Positions 10,735-18,859 are shown, numbered from the stretch's first letter. The stretch: 64,000 bases of DNA from CAZNEZ01 sp964572475 (GCA_964572475.1 CAZNEZ010000005.1:16675-80674); one strand, 5' to 3'. Numbers and translations: made by a program. The notes: a model not told the origin generated them from the sequence alone.

Positions 10735-10753
10735 ATTGTTAAAAAAAAATCAA
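10735..10753. promoter_or_regulatory. Weak Rex-like operator candidate before gap
   Basis: The plus strand reads TTGTTA, an A-run, then TCAAC, partly matching the redox-repressor consensus TTGTTAA-N4-TTAACAA. It sits where gap transcription should start. Rex is encoded in this window and often controls gap in clostridia, but only about half of the second arm matches. Confidence 0.22.
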
Positions 10754-10762
10754 CCTGATAGT

Positions 10763-10791
10763 ATTCTACCTAATTTACCCAAAAATATCAA
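10763..10791 (-). promoter_or_regulatory. Promoter of gap
   Basis: On the minus strand TTGATA (10791-10786) and TAGAAT (10768-10763) are spaced by exactly 17 bp, about 60 bp before the gap start. It is a good sigma-A-type match and the only convincing one ahead of the glycolytic genes. Confidence 0.6.
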
Positions 10792-10870
10792 GTCCATTTT
10801 AGATAAATATTGTGATAAAGTAATATTTTTTATTGTATATCATTATGTAATCTAATATATTCTACTTTAA

Positions 10871-10899
10871 TTGACAATTAAATTCTTTTGACATAAAAT
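10871..10899 (+). promoter_or_regulatory. Promoter of the PHP phosphatase gene
   Basis: TTGACA (10871-10876) and TAAAAT (10894-10899) with a 17-bp spacer lie about 37 bp before the plus-strand start codon. The -35 is consensus. It is divergent from the gap promoter. Confidence 0.65.
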
Positions 10900-10935
10900 C
10901 TATTCATGAATTTGTTTTAAGAAAGAAGGATTATT

Positions 10936-11739
10936 ATGATAGCCGATTACCATGTACATTCAGCATTTTCAGGGGATTCCCAAGCTGATTTAGATTTAAT
11001 AATAAAGCAGGCGATTAAACTTGGGATGAAAGATATTTGTATTACTGACCATCTGGATTTTGATTATCCATATGAGGGTTTGAAGTTTGAATTAGATTTT
11101 AAACAATATTTTAGCACTCTTAATGTATTAAAAGATACTTATGCTGATAAAATCAACATTAATATAGGTATTGAAATGGGGCTTGAGCCATTTCTGGTTA
11201 AACAAATCAATTCCACAATTACATCTTATCCATTTGATTTTGTAATTGGTTCATCTCATCTCGTTAATAGAATAGATCCTTATTATCCTGGCTTTTTTGA
11301 AGGAAGAAGTGACAAAGAATGCTTTATCGAATACTTTGAAGCTATTTTAGAGAATCTGGAAACAATTAATGATTTTGATGTATATGGGCATATTGATTAT
11401 ATCGTACGATATTCTCCTAATAAGGATGCGAATTACTCATATAGTGAATTTTCACTATATATAGACAAGCTCTTAATTAAAATAATTGAAATGGGCAAAG
11501 GGATTGAGATTAATACCGGTGCCCTTAGAAAAGGTCTCACATCTACTAATCCCTGTTTAGACGTTGTACGAAGATATTATGAATTAGGTGGTAGAATTAT
11601 AACTGTTGGCTCTGATGCGCATTATCCAGAGCATGTTGGAGCGGATTTTAATAAAGCCGCTAGCATCTTAAGATGCTGCGGTTTTAAAAATTATACTATT
11701 TTTAGGAATCGTAAACCTATTCTTCTACCTCTACTTTGA
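10936..11739 (+). CDS. PHP-domain phosphatase, histidinol-phosphatase (HisK/HisJ) type
   Basis: The 267-residue protein is a polymerase-and-histidinol-phosphatase-fold metal-dependent phosphoesterase. Visible metal ligands are H6 and H8 (DYHVHSAFSG), D38-H39 (ITDHLDF), E80 (GIEMGLEP), GSSH, GHIDY, and the C-terminal SDAHYPEHVG. This set matches HisK-type histidinol phosphate phosphatases, but no other histidine genes are nearby. A general nucleotide or sugar phosphatase role is equally open. GAAGGA precedes the ATG. Its 3' end overlaps the convergent 76-codon gene by 23 bp. Confidence 0.8.
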   Translation: MIADYHVHSAFSGDSQADLDLIIKQAIKLGMKDICITDHLDFDYPYEGLKFELDFKQYFSTLNVLKDTYADKININIGIEMGLEPFLVKQINSTITSYPFDFVIGSSHLVNRIDPYYPGFFEGRSDKECFIEYFEAILENLETINDFDVYGHIDYIVRYSPNKDANYSYSEFSLYIDKLLIKIIEMGKGIEINTGALRKGLTSTNPCLDVVRRYYELGGRIITVGSDAHYPEHVGADFNKAASILRCCGFKNYTIFRNRKPILLPLL

Positions 11740-11947
11740 GGTAGAATCCTCTATCATTCTCAACAATTTCTTTGATTATCCCTTTTCTTGCCATTACTCT
11801 GTCTCTTGGTTTAAAATTAGCAGACATTGCAACTGCTGGTTCTACAACATAATAGTAGCTATTTGGAAGTATTCCTTCTCTAAGTTCAACTTCATCACCT
11901 TCACTTACAAGACCATTTCTTTCCATTTTAAAATCAATAACTCTCAT
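11717..11947 (-). CDS. Conserved small protein of unknown function, beta-rich
   Basis: The 76-residue product has no signal peptide or membrane segment and is rich in beta-prone stretches with acidic ends (FYLKVEVEE). The pattern GDEVELREG ... KPRDRVMARKGIIKEIVENDRG suggests a small beta-barrel. An AAAAGGTGA site precedes the start. I do not recognise the family. It faces the PHP gene and overlaps its stop region. Confidence 0.55.
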   Translation of the reverse strand: MRVIDFKMERNGLVSEGDEVELREGILPNSYYYVVEPAVAMSANFKPRDRVMARKGIIKEIVENDRGFYLKVEVEE

Positions 11948-12021
11948 ATAATCACCTTTTCCAAATTATATTTATTTGATATATTTAGTATAAATTATTA
12001 TTTACATTTAGTCTATATAAA

Positions 12022-12765
12022 TCAATTCAATAATATATGACGGCTTCTATATTTTCCAATAATAATTATAGCACATGAAAGTACTAATTCTACTATACCT
12101 ATAACTCCTATATCATAACCATATTTACTATAAATATTTGTTCTTGCATAAATCCCCCAATTTCCAAATAAATATTTTCCAATTCCATTAACAAAATGAT
12201 CCCCTTGGATACACAAGATTTGGGCAATTACAATTATTGTTAGCGATATATACTCTTTTCTATATTTTAATACTATATTGGTAAAAATTATCTCTATAAA
12301 AATTACATATATGCAAAACGAAAAAAACATAATCATTATCTGCTTAATATTAGAAATATAGTTTGTAGCATTAATAATGCCATATATGAAAACTTCAATA
12401 AATATAAATGCAAATTCTATTACACACAGAAAAACAGATACTAAAACTGTATTTACAATTACATAAGAATAAAAATTTTTAGCACTTATATATCTTGGAG
12501 CTGTTATGCTGAATCTTTTATGAATAATTTCATTAATGCTACTTCCTACTACTGAATGAATTGCCAACATATTTGCTAACCAAAGCATAAGTTTTAAATC
12601 AAATATCTTTGCTTCATATCCTGCTCCAAACATTGTTCTAAAGATGCAAACTATGTCAAAGCTATTTATATTGATACCCTTATCTATAATGATAAAGTTC
12701 ATAATAACTGCCATAACAGCAAAAAAAGTAAATGTTCTTGACTCAAGATAGACTTTATTTCTCAT
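12022..12765 (-). CDS. ABC-2-type permease of the accessory cassette (third permease)
   Basis: The 247-residue protein has about six hydrophobic segments and no soluble domain, the size and topology of small ABC-2 exporters such as lantibiotic-immunity LanE/LanG subunits. Its start overlaps the stop of the ATPase gene (ATGA-type coupling), so it almost certainly partners that ATPase. It is the last gene of the cassette. The substrate is unknown. Family assignment rests on topology and context, not on a recognised motif. Confidence 0.6.
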   Translation of the reverse strand: MRNKVYLESRTFTFFAVMAVIMNFIIIDKGININSFDIVCIFRTMFGAGYEAKIFDLKLMLWLANMLAIHSVVGSSINEIIHKRFSITAPRYISAKNFYSYVIVNTVLVSVFLCVIEFAFIFIEVFIYGIINATNYISNIKQIMIMFFSFCIYVIFIEIIFTNIVLKYRKEYISLTIIVIAQILCIQGDHFVNGIGKYLFGNWGIYARTNIYSKYGYDIGVIGIVELVLSCAIIIIGKYRSRHILLN

Positions 12766-13391
12766 TTTGAAATTATTTCTCCTTTATTCATCTCAAAAAC
12801 CTCATCACATAGTACTTCTATATCCTCTTTATTATGGCTGGTAATTATTATTATTCTTTCTTCATTCTTCATCGATAATAATAGATTTCTTATATCTTCA
12901 ACGCCTTCATTGTCCAATCCATTCATTGGTTCATCAAGCATAAGAATTTTAGGATTTTCCATTATTGCTTGTGCTATACCTAACCTCTGACGCATTCCTA
13001 ATGAATACTTACCTACCCTTTTTTTAGATTTAGGATCTAGTCCAACTTTTTCAATTGCCGTACAAATATCATTATCGTCTATTTTGTTCTGAATAACTGC
13101 AAGTCTTTTTAAGTTTGAAAATGCAGATTGGTAAGATATAAACCCCGGTGTTTCAATAATAATACCAATACTTCTTGGAAAATCAATATCCTCACCAATT
13201 ATATCACCATCAATTTCTATCGTACCCGTTGTAGGAATTGTTAATCCACAAATCATTTTCATTAAAACAGTTTTTCCCGATCCATTTCTTCCAACTATTC
13301 CATAAATTTTGTTTTCTTTCAATTCTAGTTCAAGAGGTTTTATAACTTGTTCGTTTTTGTATGTTTTACTAAGATTTTTAATTTTTATCAT
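12762..13391 (-). CDS. ABC transporter ATP-binding protein of the accessory cassette
   Basis: The 209-residue ATPase powers an exporter built from the neighbouring permeases. It has Walker A GRNGSGKT at 34-41, the signature LGMRQ at 131-135, Walker B ILMLDEP at 149-155 and a switch His in ITSHNKED. Size and sequence resemble the bacitracin/lantibiotic-type export group (CcmA/LanF-like). The ATG at 13391 with GGTGAT upstream is preferred to an in-frame TTG seven codons earlier. It is coupled to the permease downstream. Confidence 0.88.
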   Translation of the reverse strand: MIKIKNLSKTYKNEQVIKPLELELKENKIYGIVGRNGSGKTVLMKMICGLTIPTTGTIEIDGDIIGEDIDFPRSIGIIIETPGFISYQSAFSNLKRLAVIQNKIDDNDICTAIEKVGLDPKSKKRVGKYSLGMRQRLGIAQAIMENPKILMLDEPMNGLDNEGVEDIRNLLLSMKNEERIIIITSHNKEDIEVLCDEVFEMNKGEIISK

Positions 13392-13439
13392 AATATCACC
13401 ATTCTTTCTCAAATCATTGTATCATTTAATATTTAATTT

Positions 13440-14543
13440 TTACTCACTATATACATTAGAAGTATACCTCATTAAGCCATCAGTCAAGCAAATGGTATAT
13501 GTTCCGTTGTCTTTAGACCAAGTATCATTAGAAAAGTTATATATCTCATTAACTGTACTTATCTCAATTGCTGGTACAATGCTTATTCCTTTAACATCAT
13601 CAGAATTAGGAATATATACATATCTAGTACTCTTGACATGACAATACTTATAATACCTCTCTTTATTACTATTATCTTCAAGATATTTCCTTAGAATATT
13701 TATTAATTCATCACTCGATTCAACTTTTTCACTTTTAAGTTCAGCTTTAGAATTTATATTTCTAATATTCATAAGCACAATTCCTACTATTTTAGAATTT
13801 TTAATCGAAACTTGCACTATCTCGGCACTACCAATAGTTTCATTTTGCATTACAACACTTGAAGAGCAAGTTAATGGCACTCCCTCATAAGCTCCTTCTG
13901 CACATACTGTATATTGATTTAATTCATTCCTCGTAATGGAGCTAATTACATATGAAAGTTTACGTTCTTCTGATGAAATACCACTATCATTTAAAAACGA
14001 ACTCATTATCGCTTTAATTTCACTATCAGTCATTTGATTACCCACTGTATTCTGTGTATCAATATCCGTAAATGAGTATGATAGGAATCCTGTGCTTTCA
14101 CAATAATCTAATACTTCTGAATTTCTTTCTGATGATACAATAACTTCCTCATTTGTAGCTTCAGTTTTTGATGTATTTTTATTTGTAAAATATTTATCAT
14201 ATATTGAATCAAATATTCCTTTTCCTAGTTCTTTAGATGCATTCAATATGTATATTTTTTTTGATTTATCAACAGATACCAGGTTCTCGTCTGTTAATTC
14301 ATATCCATAACCTTCTGGAATACCATATAGCTCATGCAATTCTTTATTAATCTGTAAATTTCGACTTTGAATACTATCAACATTATCAAGTGAGCTTCCT
14401 TGATTAACAGAACTAGTTTCAGTAATTTCAACATATTGGATATTATCATTAGTATATATTTTAAGAACAAAATATGAAATAACTATTGTTACAATACCTA
14501 CAATTAATGCTACACTAATTATAAAAATATTCTTTTTTCTCAC
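13440..14543 (-). CDS. Membrane-anchored extracytoplasmic protein of unknown function
   Basis: The 367-residue protein begins at a GTG with a strong AAGGAGG site. One N-terminal membrane segment (about 5-28) is followed by a long exported region without cysteine pairs. A segment near 200-290 (YTVCAEGAYEGVPLTCSS ... IVQVSIKNSKIVGIVLM) resembles a stretch in the 297-residue cassette protein (YTVIMRSYYKNIPITANT ... ILLKYKNGKVVEADISG), suggesting a shared fold, perhaps PepSY- or YycI-like. This is inference. It sits between permease and ATPase genes, so it may be an extracellular accessory to the transporter. Confidence 0.55.
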   Translation of the reverse strand: MRKKNIFIISVALIVGIVTIVISYFVLKIYTNDNIQYVEITETSSVNQGSSLDNVDSIQSRNLQINKELHELYGIPEGYGYELTDENLVSVDKSKKIYILNASKELGKGIFDSIYDKYFTNKNTSKTEATNEEVIVSSERNSEVLDYCESTGFLSYSFTDIDTQNTVGNQMTDSEIKAIMSSFLNDSGISSEERKLSYVISSITRNELNQYTVCAEGAYEGVPLTCSSSVVMQNETIGSAEIVQVSIKNSKIVGIVLMNIRNINSKAELKSEKVESSDELINILRKYLEDNSNKERYYKYCHVKSTRYVYIPNSDDVKGISIVPAIEISTVNEIYNFSNDTWSKDNGTYTICLTDGLMRYTSNVYSE

Positions 14544-14558
14544 CTTTAAGCCTCCTTA

Positions 14559-15305
14559 CTAATTGAAGAGCATATCTTGTTTTCTTAATGTTTCTTCTGA
14601 AAATGCATAAAGTAAAATTGATAAAATCATAAAATAGCAACTAGCATAAATCAAATGGAATATATCTCCTGAGCTAAATGACTGACTTATATAATTAGGC
14701 ATAATAAATCTATATATTTGAATATTATTGTTCATCATAAATGCGCACACTCCATTATCAATAAGAATTAGTAAAATACATATTGCATTACCAGCTCCAT
14801 GTTTAAGTATTAAATTACATATTAAACATAATACCGAAAATAATAATGATAATAAAACAAATAGTATAAATGCAAAAATGTCATTCTTATTAGGTACAGG
14901 CTTGCTATAATTAATGCATCTATTACCTGCACACAGTAAGATAACGTATGTTAAAACATAGTAAATAGAACTGATAATAATAGAATATAAAATTTGGGAA
15001 ATCATCCAAACGCTTCTATTAGTACGCATAATCATCTGCATTGTACAATTATTTAACTTAGGAATATCACATAAAATAACCAAAATAGCAATCTTTATAT
15101 AATTACCAGTTGAATTAGATAAAATATTGCTCATCAGTGAAGACGCATCCCATTTAACATCTAGCATAAAATGTGGGAAAATCCCACTTAATTGAACAAA
15201 AAAGAATCCACTTATAAGTATTAAGATTGACCAAAATCTAGCACCAAGTAAAGTGTCCATTAGATTCTGTTTTACAATTGATATTATACTATTTATTTTA
15301 TTCAT
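14559..15305 (-). CDS. ABC-2-type permease of the accessory cassette (second permease)
   Basis: A 248-residue polytopic membrane protein with about six hydrophobic segments and little else. An AGGAGGC site precedes the ATG, and the start overlaps the previous permease stop by 8 bp, indicating translational coupling. Together with the 257-residue permease upstream it looks like a heterodimeric exporter channel. No sequence motif identifies the substrate. Confidence 0.6.
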   Translation of the reverse strand: MNKINSIISIVKQNLMDTLLGARFWSILILISGFFFVQLSGIFPHFMLDVKWDASSLMSNILSNSTGNYIKIAILVILCDIPKLNNCTMQMIMRTNRSVWMISQILYSIIISSIYYVLTYVILLCAGNRCINYSKPVPNKNDIFAFILFVLLSLLFSVLCLICNLILKHGAGNAICILLILIDNGVCAFMMNNNIQIYRFIMPNYISQSFSSGDIFHLIYASCYFMILSILLYAFSEETLRKQDMLFN

Positions 15306-16071
15306 TTTGATGCCTCCTTTTTAAAACCAAATAGGAACACATAAAAAACACAAATATAATTAGAGAGCAATACCCTAATGAAAATGGTATTCCCCCAAAC
15401 AATAGGTTTTCGCTGTTATCAATCGTCATATACTGTATATTAAGCAAATCAATTTTAGCTAGCGAAGAAATAACATTGATAGTTGCCAATACTAAATATG
15501 GTCCAATTATAGCTATGTACTTATTCTTTGAAATAGCAGCAAACGAAACAGCTATAGCTGGTGCCACTCCTGCTTGAATAATGTTAGATAATAGATAAAT
15601 CCAAAACATTAATAACCCTTTATTAGTATTATATAAATAGTATTTCATGGGTTCAATTGGACGAATATTATTAATTGTAAATTCAAAATGCACATCTGGG
15701 TTCAGAATAAGTATTGTAACAAAAAATAATATGAATGTAATAAGTACCATAATCATCCCAGATGCAATTGATCCAATCATTCTTGTTAAAAGATATTTAA
15801 TATAACTACATCTTGTCGAAATCAACTCATAATATCCTTTTTTCATTTCATCAACAATAATAAATGAAGAAGGTAATGCTGAAACGACAATTAATGAAAT
15901 AGTGAAAAATCCTGATAATCTCATTGAATAAAAATATACCTCTTGAAGTGATATACTTGTTTCGTGCAAAAAGACTTCATATCCTCCCCATATCATACCA
16001 ATGTAAAGAACAAGGATACATATAAAATATATTGGAGAGACTACTATTCCTTTTAGATAATTTTTAGTCAT
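15298..16071 (-). CDS. ABC-2-type permease of the accessory cassette (first permease)
   Basis: A 257-residue membrane protein with about six hydrophobic segments. A short soluble loop after TM2 (VDEMKKGYYELISTRCSYIKYLLTR) matches the coupling-helix arrangement of ABC-2 permeases, where a charged EMKxGxxE-like element touches the ATPase. It overlaps the upstream exported-protein gene by 8 bp and the downstream permease by 8 bp. It is part of one tightly packed operon. Confidence 0.65.
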   Translation of the reverse strand: MTKNYLKGIVVSPIYFICILVLYIGMIWGGYEVFLHETSISLQEVYFYSMRLSGFFTISLIVVSALPSSFIIVDEMKKGYYELISTRCSYIKYLLTRMIGSIASGMIMVLITFILFFVTILILNPDVHFEFTINNIRPIEPMKYYLYNTNKGLLMFWIYLLSNIIQAGVAPAIAVSFAAISKNKYIAIIGPYLVLATINVISSLAKIDLLNIQYMTIDNSENLLFGGIPFSLGYCSLIIFVFFMCSYLVLKRRHQNE

Positions 16072-16957
16072 TAATTATTCCTCCGTATACTTCACCTGTA
16101 ATAATATCTACATCAATGTAACTCACATTATTTTCATATTCTATTTCAAATTCATACATTGGCTTAAGATAATCATCTTTATATACATAAACAAGTTCTA
16201 CAGAGGAAACTATATAATCAGTAGCTTCATATGTATTTTGAAAATAATTCAAAACTAGCTTTTCTGCATCCTCTGATGTTCCAATACAATCTCTAAAGTC
16301 AATAACACTACCAAGCATTAGACTAAACGAACCAATTCCTGAAATATCTGCTTCTACAACTTTTCCATTCTTATATTTTAATAATATATATTGAGATATT
16401 GTATCATTAATAGTATTAGCTGTAATAGGAATATTTTTATAATAGCTTCTCATAATAACAGTATATACATTTTCCTTAGATTGTGAAATCTTATATATAT
16501 CATATGTTTTTGTGCCCTCATTACAATTAATATTCATATCGGATAGAATCTTATTCGCTAATGATGAAATTTCTTCTCGAGAATATTCTTTACCAATAGA
16601 ATCATCATATTTGTCCTCATATTTATAACTTATTGAGTCTTCAGATACTAAAAGCTCTTCACTTATTCCATTTATTGAATACTTGTATTCATTTGTAATT
16701 TCTCCCTTCTCTATCTTGTTTTCAATATCAGATTCCGTTTTTAAAAGACTAATAAACGCATTTTGAGGTGTTAAATAAGTTTTAAATAATGACATTTGAT
16801 ACAAATCATATTCTCCCAAATTAATAACTTCAGTTTTGCTACGGTTAAGAGTTATTTTATTAAAATCAGGATATTCAATCTCTGGATATGCTCCAAAGAA
16901 AAGTAGTGCAAAAGTAACTAAAATCCATATGCTACAAATTAATATACCCTTCTTCAT
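16064..16957 (-). CDS. Membrane-anchored extracytoplasmic protein with PepSY-like C-terminus
   Basis: The 297-residue protein has one N-terminal membrane segment (about 4-24) and a large exported part. The C-terminus MYEFEIEYENNVSYIDVDIITGEVYGG follows the pattern of PepSY-type domains (I-D-x-x-TGEV). The middle section resembles the 367-residue protein of the same cassette. GGAGGACAT precedes the ATG. Such domains often modulate proteases or bind peptides outside the membrane, which would suit a peptide exporter, but the function is not shown. Confidence 0.55.
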   Translation of the reverse strand: MKKGILICSIWILVTFALLFFGAYPEIEYPDFNKITLNRSKTEVINLGEYDLYQMSLFKTYLTPQNAFISLLKTESDIENKIEKGEITNEYKYSINGISEELLVSEDSISYKYEDKYDDSIGKEYSREEISSLANKILSDMNINCNEGTKTYDIYKISQSKENVYTVIMRSYYKNIPITANTINDTISQYILLKYKNGKVVEADISGIGSFSLMLGSVIDFRDCIGTSEDAEKLVLNYFQNTYEATDYIVSSVELVYVYKDDYLKPMYEFEIEYENNVSYIDVDIITGEVYGGIIND

Positions 16958-16983
16958 ATGTCCTCCTTATAAAAATATTTAAG

Positions 16984-17571
16984 TTAGTCTTCAGGAACTT
17001 CAGGATTATATGTTAATTCTTTATTCCACTCATATTTATTACATACTGATTCAAAAAAAGTCCTCCAATCATCTTTAGGAATCAACTTATATGCAATTTG
17101 ATTCTCTGTATAATTTTCCATAATAAACACAATTAAATATTTATTATCTACTGAATTTCTAAATGAGTACTGACTTTTTTTGTTTGTTAAGATTGTAAAT
17201 GATTTATCATAATTCTTCGCCATATCAATTATTTCTTCATTAGTTAACATACTATTAGAAGTATCGTTTTCCACAACAAATGATAATATATCATCAATAA
17301 TTTTTACATAATCTTTTTTATTAGCTAACAAATATATATAAGTATCATCACTAGCTACTCCATAAAAAATACTTTCAATATTACTTTCCGAAAGATTGTA
17401 AACTTCAGAAAATTCATTAATATGTAACAAATCTATATAGTTGACTTCTTCTTTGATTAATGTAGTTTCATTATCGTTTTTTAACAATTTCCCTTTGTTA
17501 AAAATTACTATTGCTAATATAACTAATAGTATGGCTAATATTGATGCAACAATACAATACTTTTTTTTCAT
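16984..17571 (-). CDS. Membrane-anchored extracytoplasmic protein of unknown function
   Basis: The 195-residue product starts MKKKYCIVASILAI with a GGAG site 6 bp upstream; this start is preferred over the ATG at 17583, which overlaps that site. One membrane segment (about 5-24) precedes an exported region of about 170 residues without recognisable motifs. It ends just before the next cassette gene. The upstream flank is damaged by the assembly gap at 17640, but the gene itself is complete. I do not recognise the family. Confidence 0.55.
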   Translation of the reverse strand: MKKKYCIVASILAILLVILAIVIFNKGKLLKNDNETTLIKEEVNYIDLLHINEFSEVYNLSESNIESIFYGVASDDTYIYLLANKKDYVKIIDDILSFVVENDTSNSMLTNEEIIDMAKNYDKSFTILTNKKSQYSFRNSVDNKYLIVFIMENYTENQIAYKLIPKDDWRTFFESVCNKYEWNKELTYNPEVPED

Positions 17572-17584
17572 AAAAGGCTCCATT

Positions 17585-17639
17585 CTACTTTATTTTAAAA
17601 ACGACTAATTATGTACAACTTATGGTCTCCATATTCCAG
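17585..17639. repeat. First copy of 55-bp direct duplication flanking the N gap
   Basis: Positions 17585-17639 match 17740-17794 base for base. The sequence contains the last codons of the exported-protein gene (GIWRP and stop) seen intact on the other side of the gap. This is most simply the overlapping end of two contigs that were not merged. Confidence 0.9.
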
Positions 17640-17739
17640 NNNNNNNNNNNNNNNNNNNNNNNNNNNNNNNNNNNNNNNNNNNNNNNNNNNNNNNNNNNNN
17701 NNNNNNNNNNNNNNNNNNNNNNNNNNNNNNNNNNNNNNN
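17640..17739. other. Assembly gap of exactly 100 N
   Basis: A run of 100 N joins two contigs. Round length means the true gap size is unknown. Because a perfect 55-bp duplication flanks it, the real distance is probably minus 55 bp, i.e. nothing is missing. Confidence 0.97.
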
Positions 17740-17794
17740 CTACTTTATTTTAAAAACGACTAATTATGTACAACTTATGGTCTCCATATTCCAG
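17740..17794. repeat. Second copy of 55-bp direct duplication flanking the N gap
   Basis: Identical to 17585-17639. This copy includes the 3' end of the gene at 17775-18227 in its natural context. Confidence 0.9.
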
Positions 17795-18227
17795 AAATAT
17801 TAATTCCATAAATTCTAAAACCATCTACATAATTATCTGCAACTCTTCCATATAAAGTATAGAAAACATTTGTAGTATTAGTTCCTGCTTTATAAGCTGT
17901 AGATAAGTTTCCTATTCCTTGAATAAATCCTATAGTACTAGCAGATACAGTTGTATAAGTTGATGTCCTTTTTGCTATAAAGTAAACTTTAGGTAACAAA
18001 TCTAATCTGTTTACTGTATCAACTTTAACAGTATAATAATTATAGGTTGCTATTTTTCTCTTTGTTACTATTCCGGTATTAGTGTTATTGCAATCAATAG
18101 CAGTTGCACCAAATCGTGATTGATTTTCTGAGTTATCAATAATAGGAATAGCAGCAAATGATGCTACTGAAGCCAACATAGCAATAACTAGTGACAAAAT
18201 CAGAATTTTCTTTGTTCTGTTTTTCAT
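17775..18227 (-). CDS. Small exported protein of the accessory cassette
   Basis: The 150-residue product has a classical signal peptide (MKNRTKKILILSLVIAMLASVASFA, cleavage probably near 25). The mature part is about 125 residues, rich in Thr, Tyr, Ile and Gly, with two cysteine-poor beta-type stretches, and ends GIWRP. The site AAGGAGGAT is strong. As first full-size gene of a cassette with an ABC exporter, it could be a secreted effector, a bacteriocin-like protein or a surface protein. It lacks the start and end motifs of lactococcin 972 proteins and has no double-glycine leader. I do not recognise the family. Confidence 0.6.
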   Translation of the reverse strand: MKNRTKKILILSLVIAMLASVASFAAIPIIDNSENQSRFGATAIDCNNTNTGIVTKRKIATYNYYTVKVDTVNRLDLLPKVYFIAKRTSTYTTVSASTIGFIQGIGNLSTAYKAGTNTTNVFYTLYGRVADNYVDGFRIYGINISGIWRP

Positions 18228-18307
18228 AAATATCCTCCTTAATATGCATTGATTTGATAAATCAATTCTGAATGTTTTTTTGTTAAAAAAAAGAATGTAT
18301 GCATATG

Positions 18308-18400
18308 CTATGGAAAGTAAATATGATTTTCTTTAAGAACATTTTTAATCAACTTCAGCTCACCAGCAATGATATAAATATCTTTTTTTAGTACATACAT
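18308..18400 (-). CDS. 30-residue peptide gene at the head of the cassette
   Basis: Reading the minus strand gives a 30-codon frame that starts MYVLKKDIYIIAGELKLIKN and ends ENHIYFP before TAG. It is preceded by a near-perfect AAAGGAGGTG at 7-8 bp from the ATG, one of the strongest ribosome sites in the window. No signal peptide or Gly-Gly leader is visible; the peptide is cationic and amphipathic. It lies between the cassette promoter and the exported-protein gene. It may be a signalling or antimicrobial peptide, or a regulatory leader peptide. Confidence 0.5.
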   Translation of the reverse strand: MYVLKKDIYIIAGELKLIKNVLKENHIYFP

Positions 18401-18452
18401 ATTAGCTTCACCTCCTTTGTATTTTGAAAAAAGCCAGAAATTGTACAAAAAA

Positions 18453-18474
18453 AACATATGCATTTGCATATGTT
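18453..18474. promoter_or_regulatory. Perfect inverted repeat, operator-like, before the peptide gene
   Basis: Arms AACATATGCA and TGCATATGTT separated by TT form a 10-bp inverted repeat about 50 bp before the 30-codon gene. A related half (ATGTTAACAT) overlaps the -10 of the upstream promoter. Its length and symmetry fit a dimeric repressor site. Confidence 0.45.
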
Positions 18475-18597
18475 AAGATAAATGTCTACTCCATCACACA
18501 ATAATTAACCAAACACCATATATTAATTATCAAAATAACAGTTTCTAACAAATACCTTCAATATGCATCAATAACTGTATCTCTTTTCCTTATACAT

Positions 18598-18626
18598 ATG
18601 TTAACATTTTGTTATTAAGTTGTCAA
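18598..18626 (-). promoter_or_regulatory. Promoter of the ABC/peptide cassette
   Basis: On the minus strand a consensus TTGACA (18626-18621) and TAACAT (18603-18598) are exactly 17 bp apart. The -10 lies within the small palindrome ATGTTAACAT. Transcription would start near 18590 and run through the peptide gene, the exported protein and the ABC genes. Confidence 0.62.
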
Positions 18627-18776
18627 CACTATTTTAATACTATTTTAAGTTTTTGTTAAATATAAAAGCAAATTCCATATCACCATCTCACTTTTGTGAT
18701 TCAAAATTTTACATTTTAACATTAGAGGTGATATTAAACATTAATTAAAAATGCTAAATAATGTACTTGCAAATAA

Positions 18777-18823
18777 AATAATAGCCAGTCTTGGATATAA
18801 TGATACCATGATCGACTATTATT
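18777..18823 (-). terminator. Terminator after yebC
   Basis: On the minus strand an 18-bp imperfect stem (AATAATAG pairing with CTATTATT at its base) is followed by TTTATTTG. It lies about 36 bp beyond the yebC stop and isolates the cassette promoter from upstream transcription. Confidence 0.65.
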
Positions 18824-18859
18824 TTAAAATATTTAAAAACTAGAGCGTCACTATATTAC

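Noticed and set aside
17775..18227. Lactococcin 972-type bacteriocin
   Set aside because: An ABC cassette beside a small exported protein suggested it, but the family's short mature size, EGTW-like start and aromatic YYNFW-like end are absent.
18249..18290. Terminator or attenuator before the exported-protein gene
   Set aside because: A TTGATTT/AAATCAA dyad and A/T runs are present, but no stable GC-containing stem with U-tract; not enough for a call.
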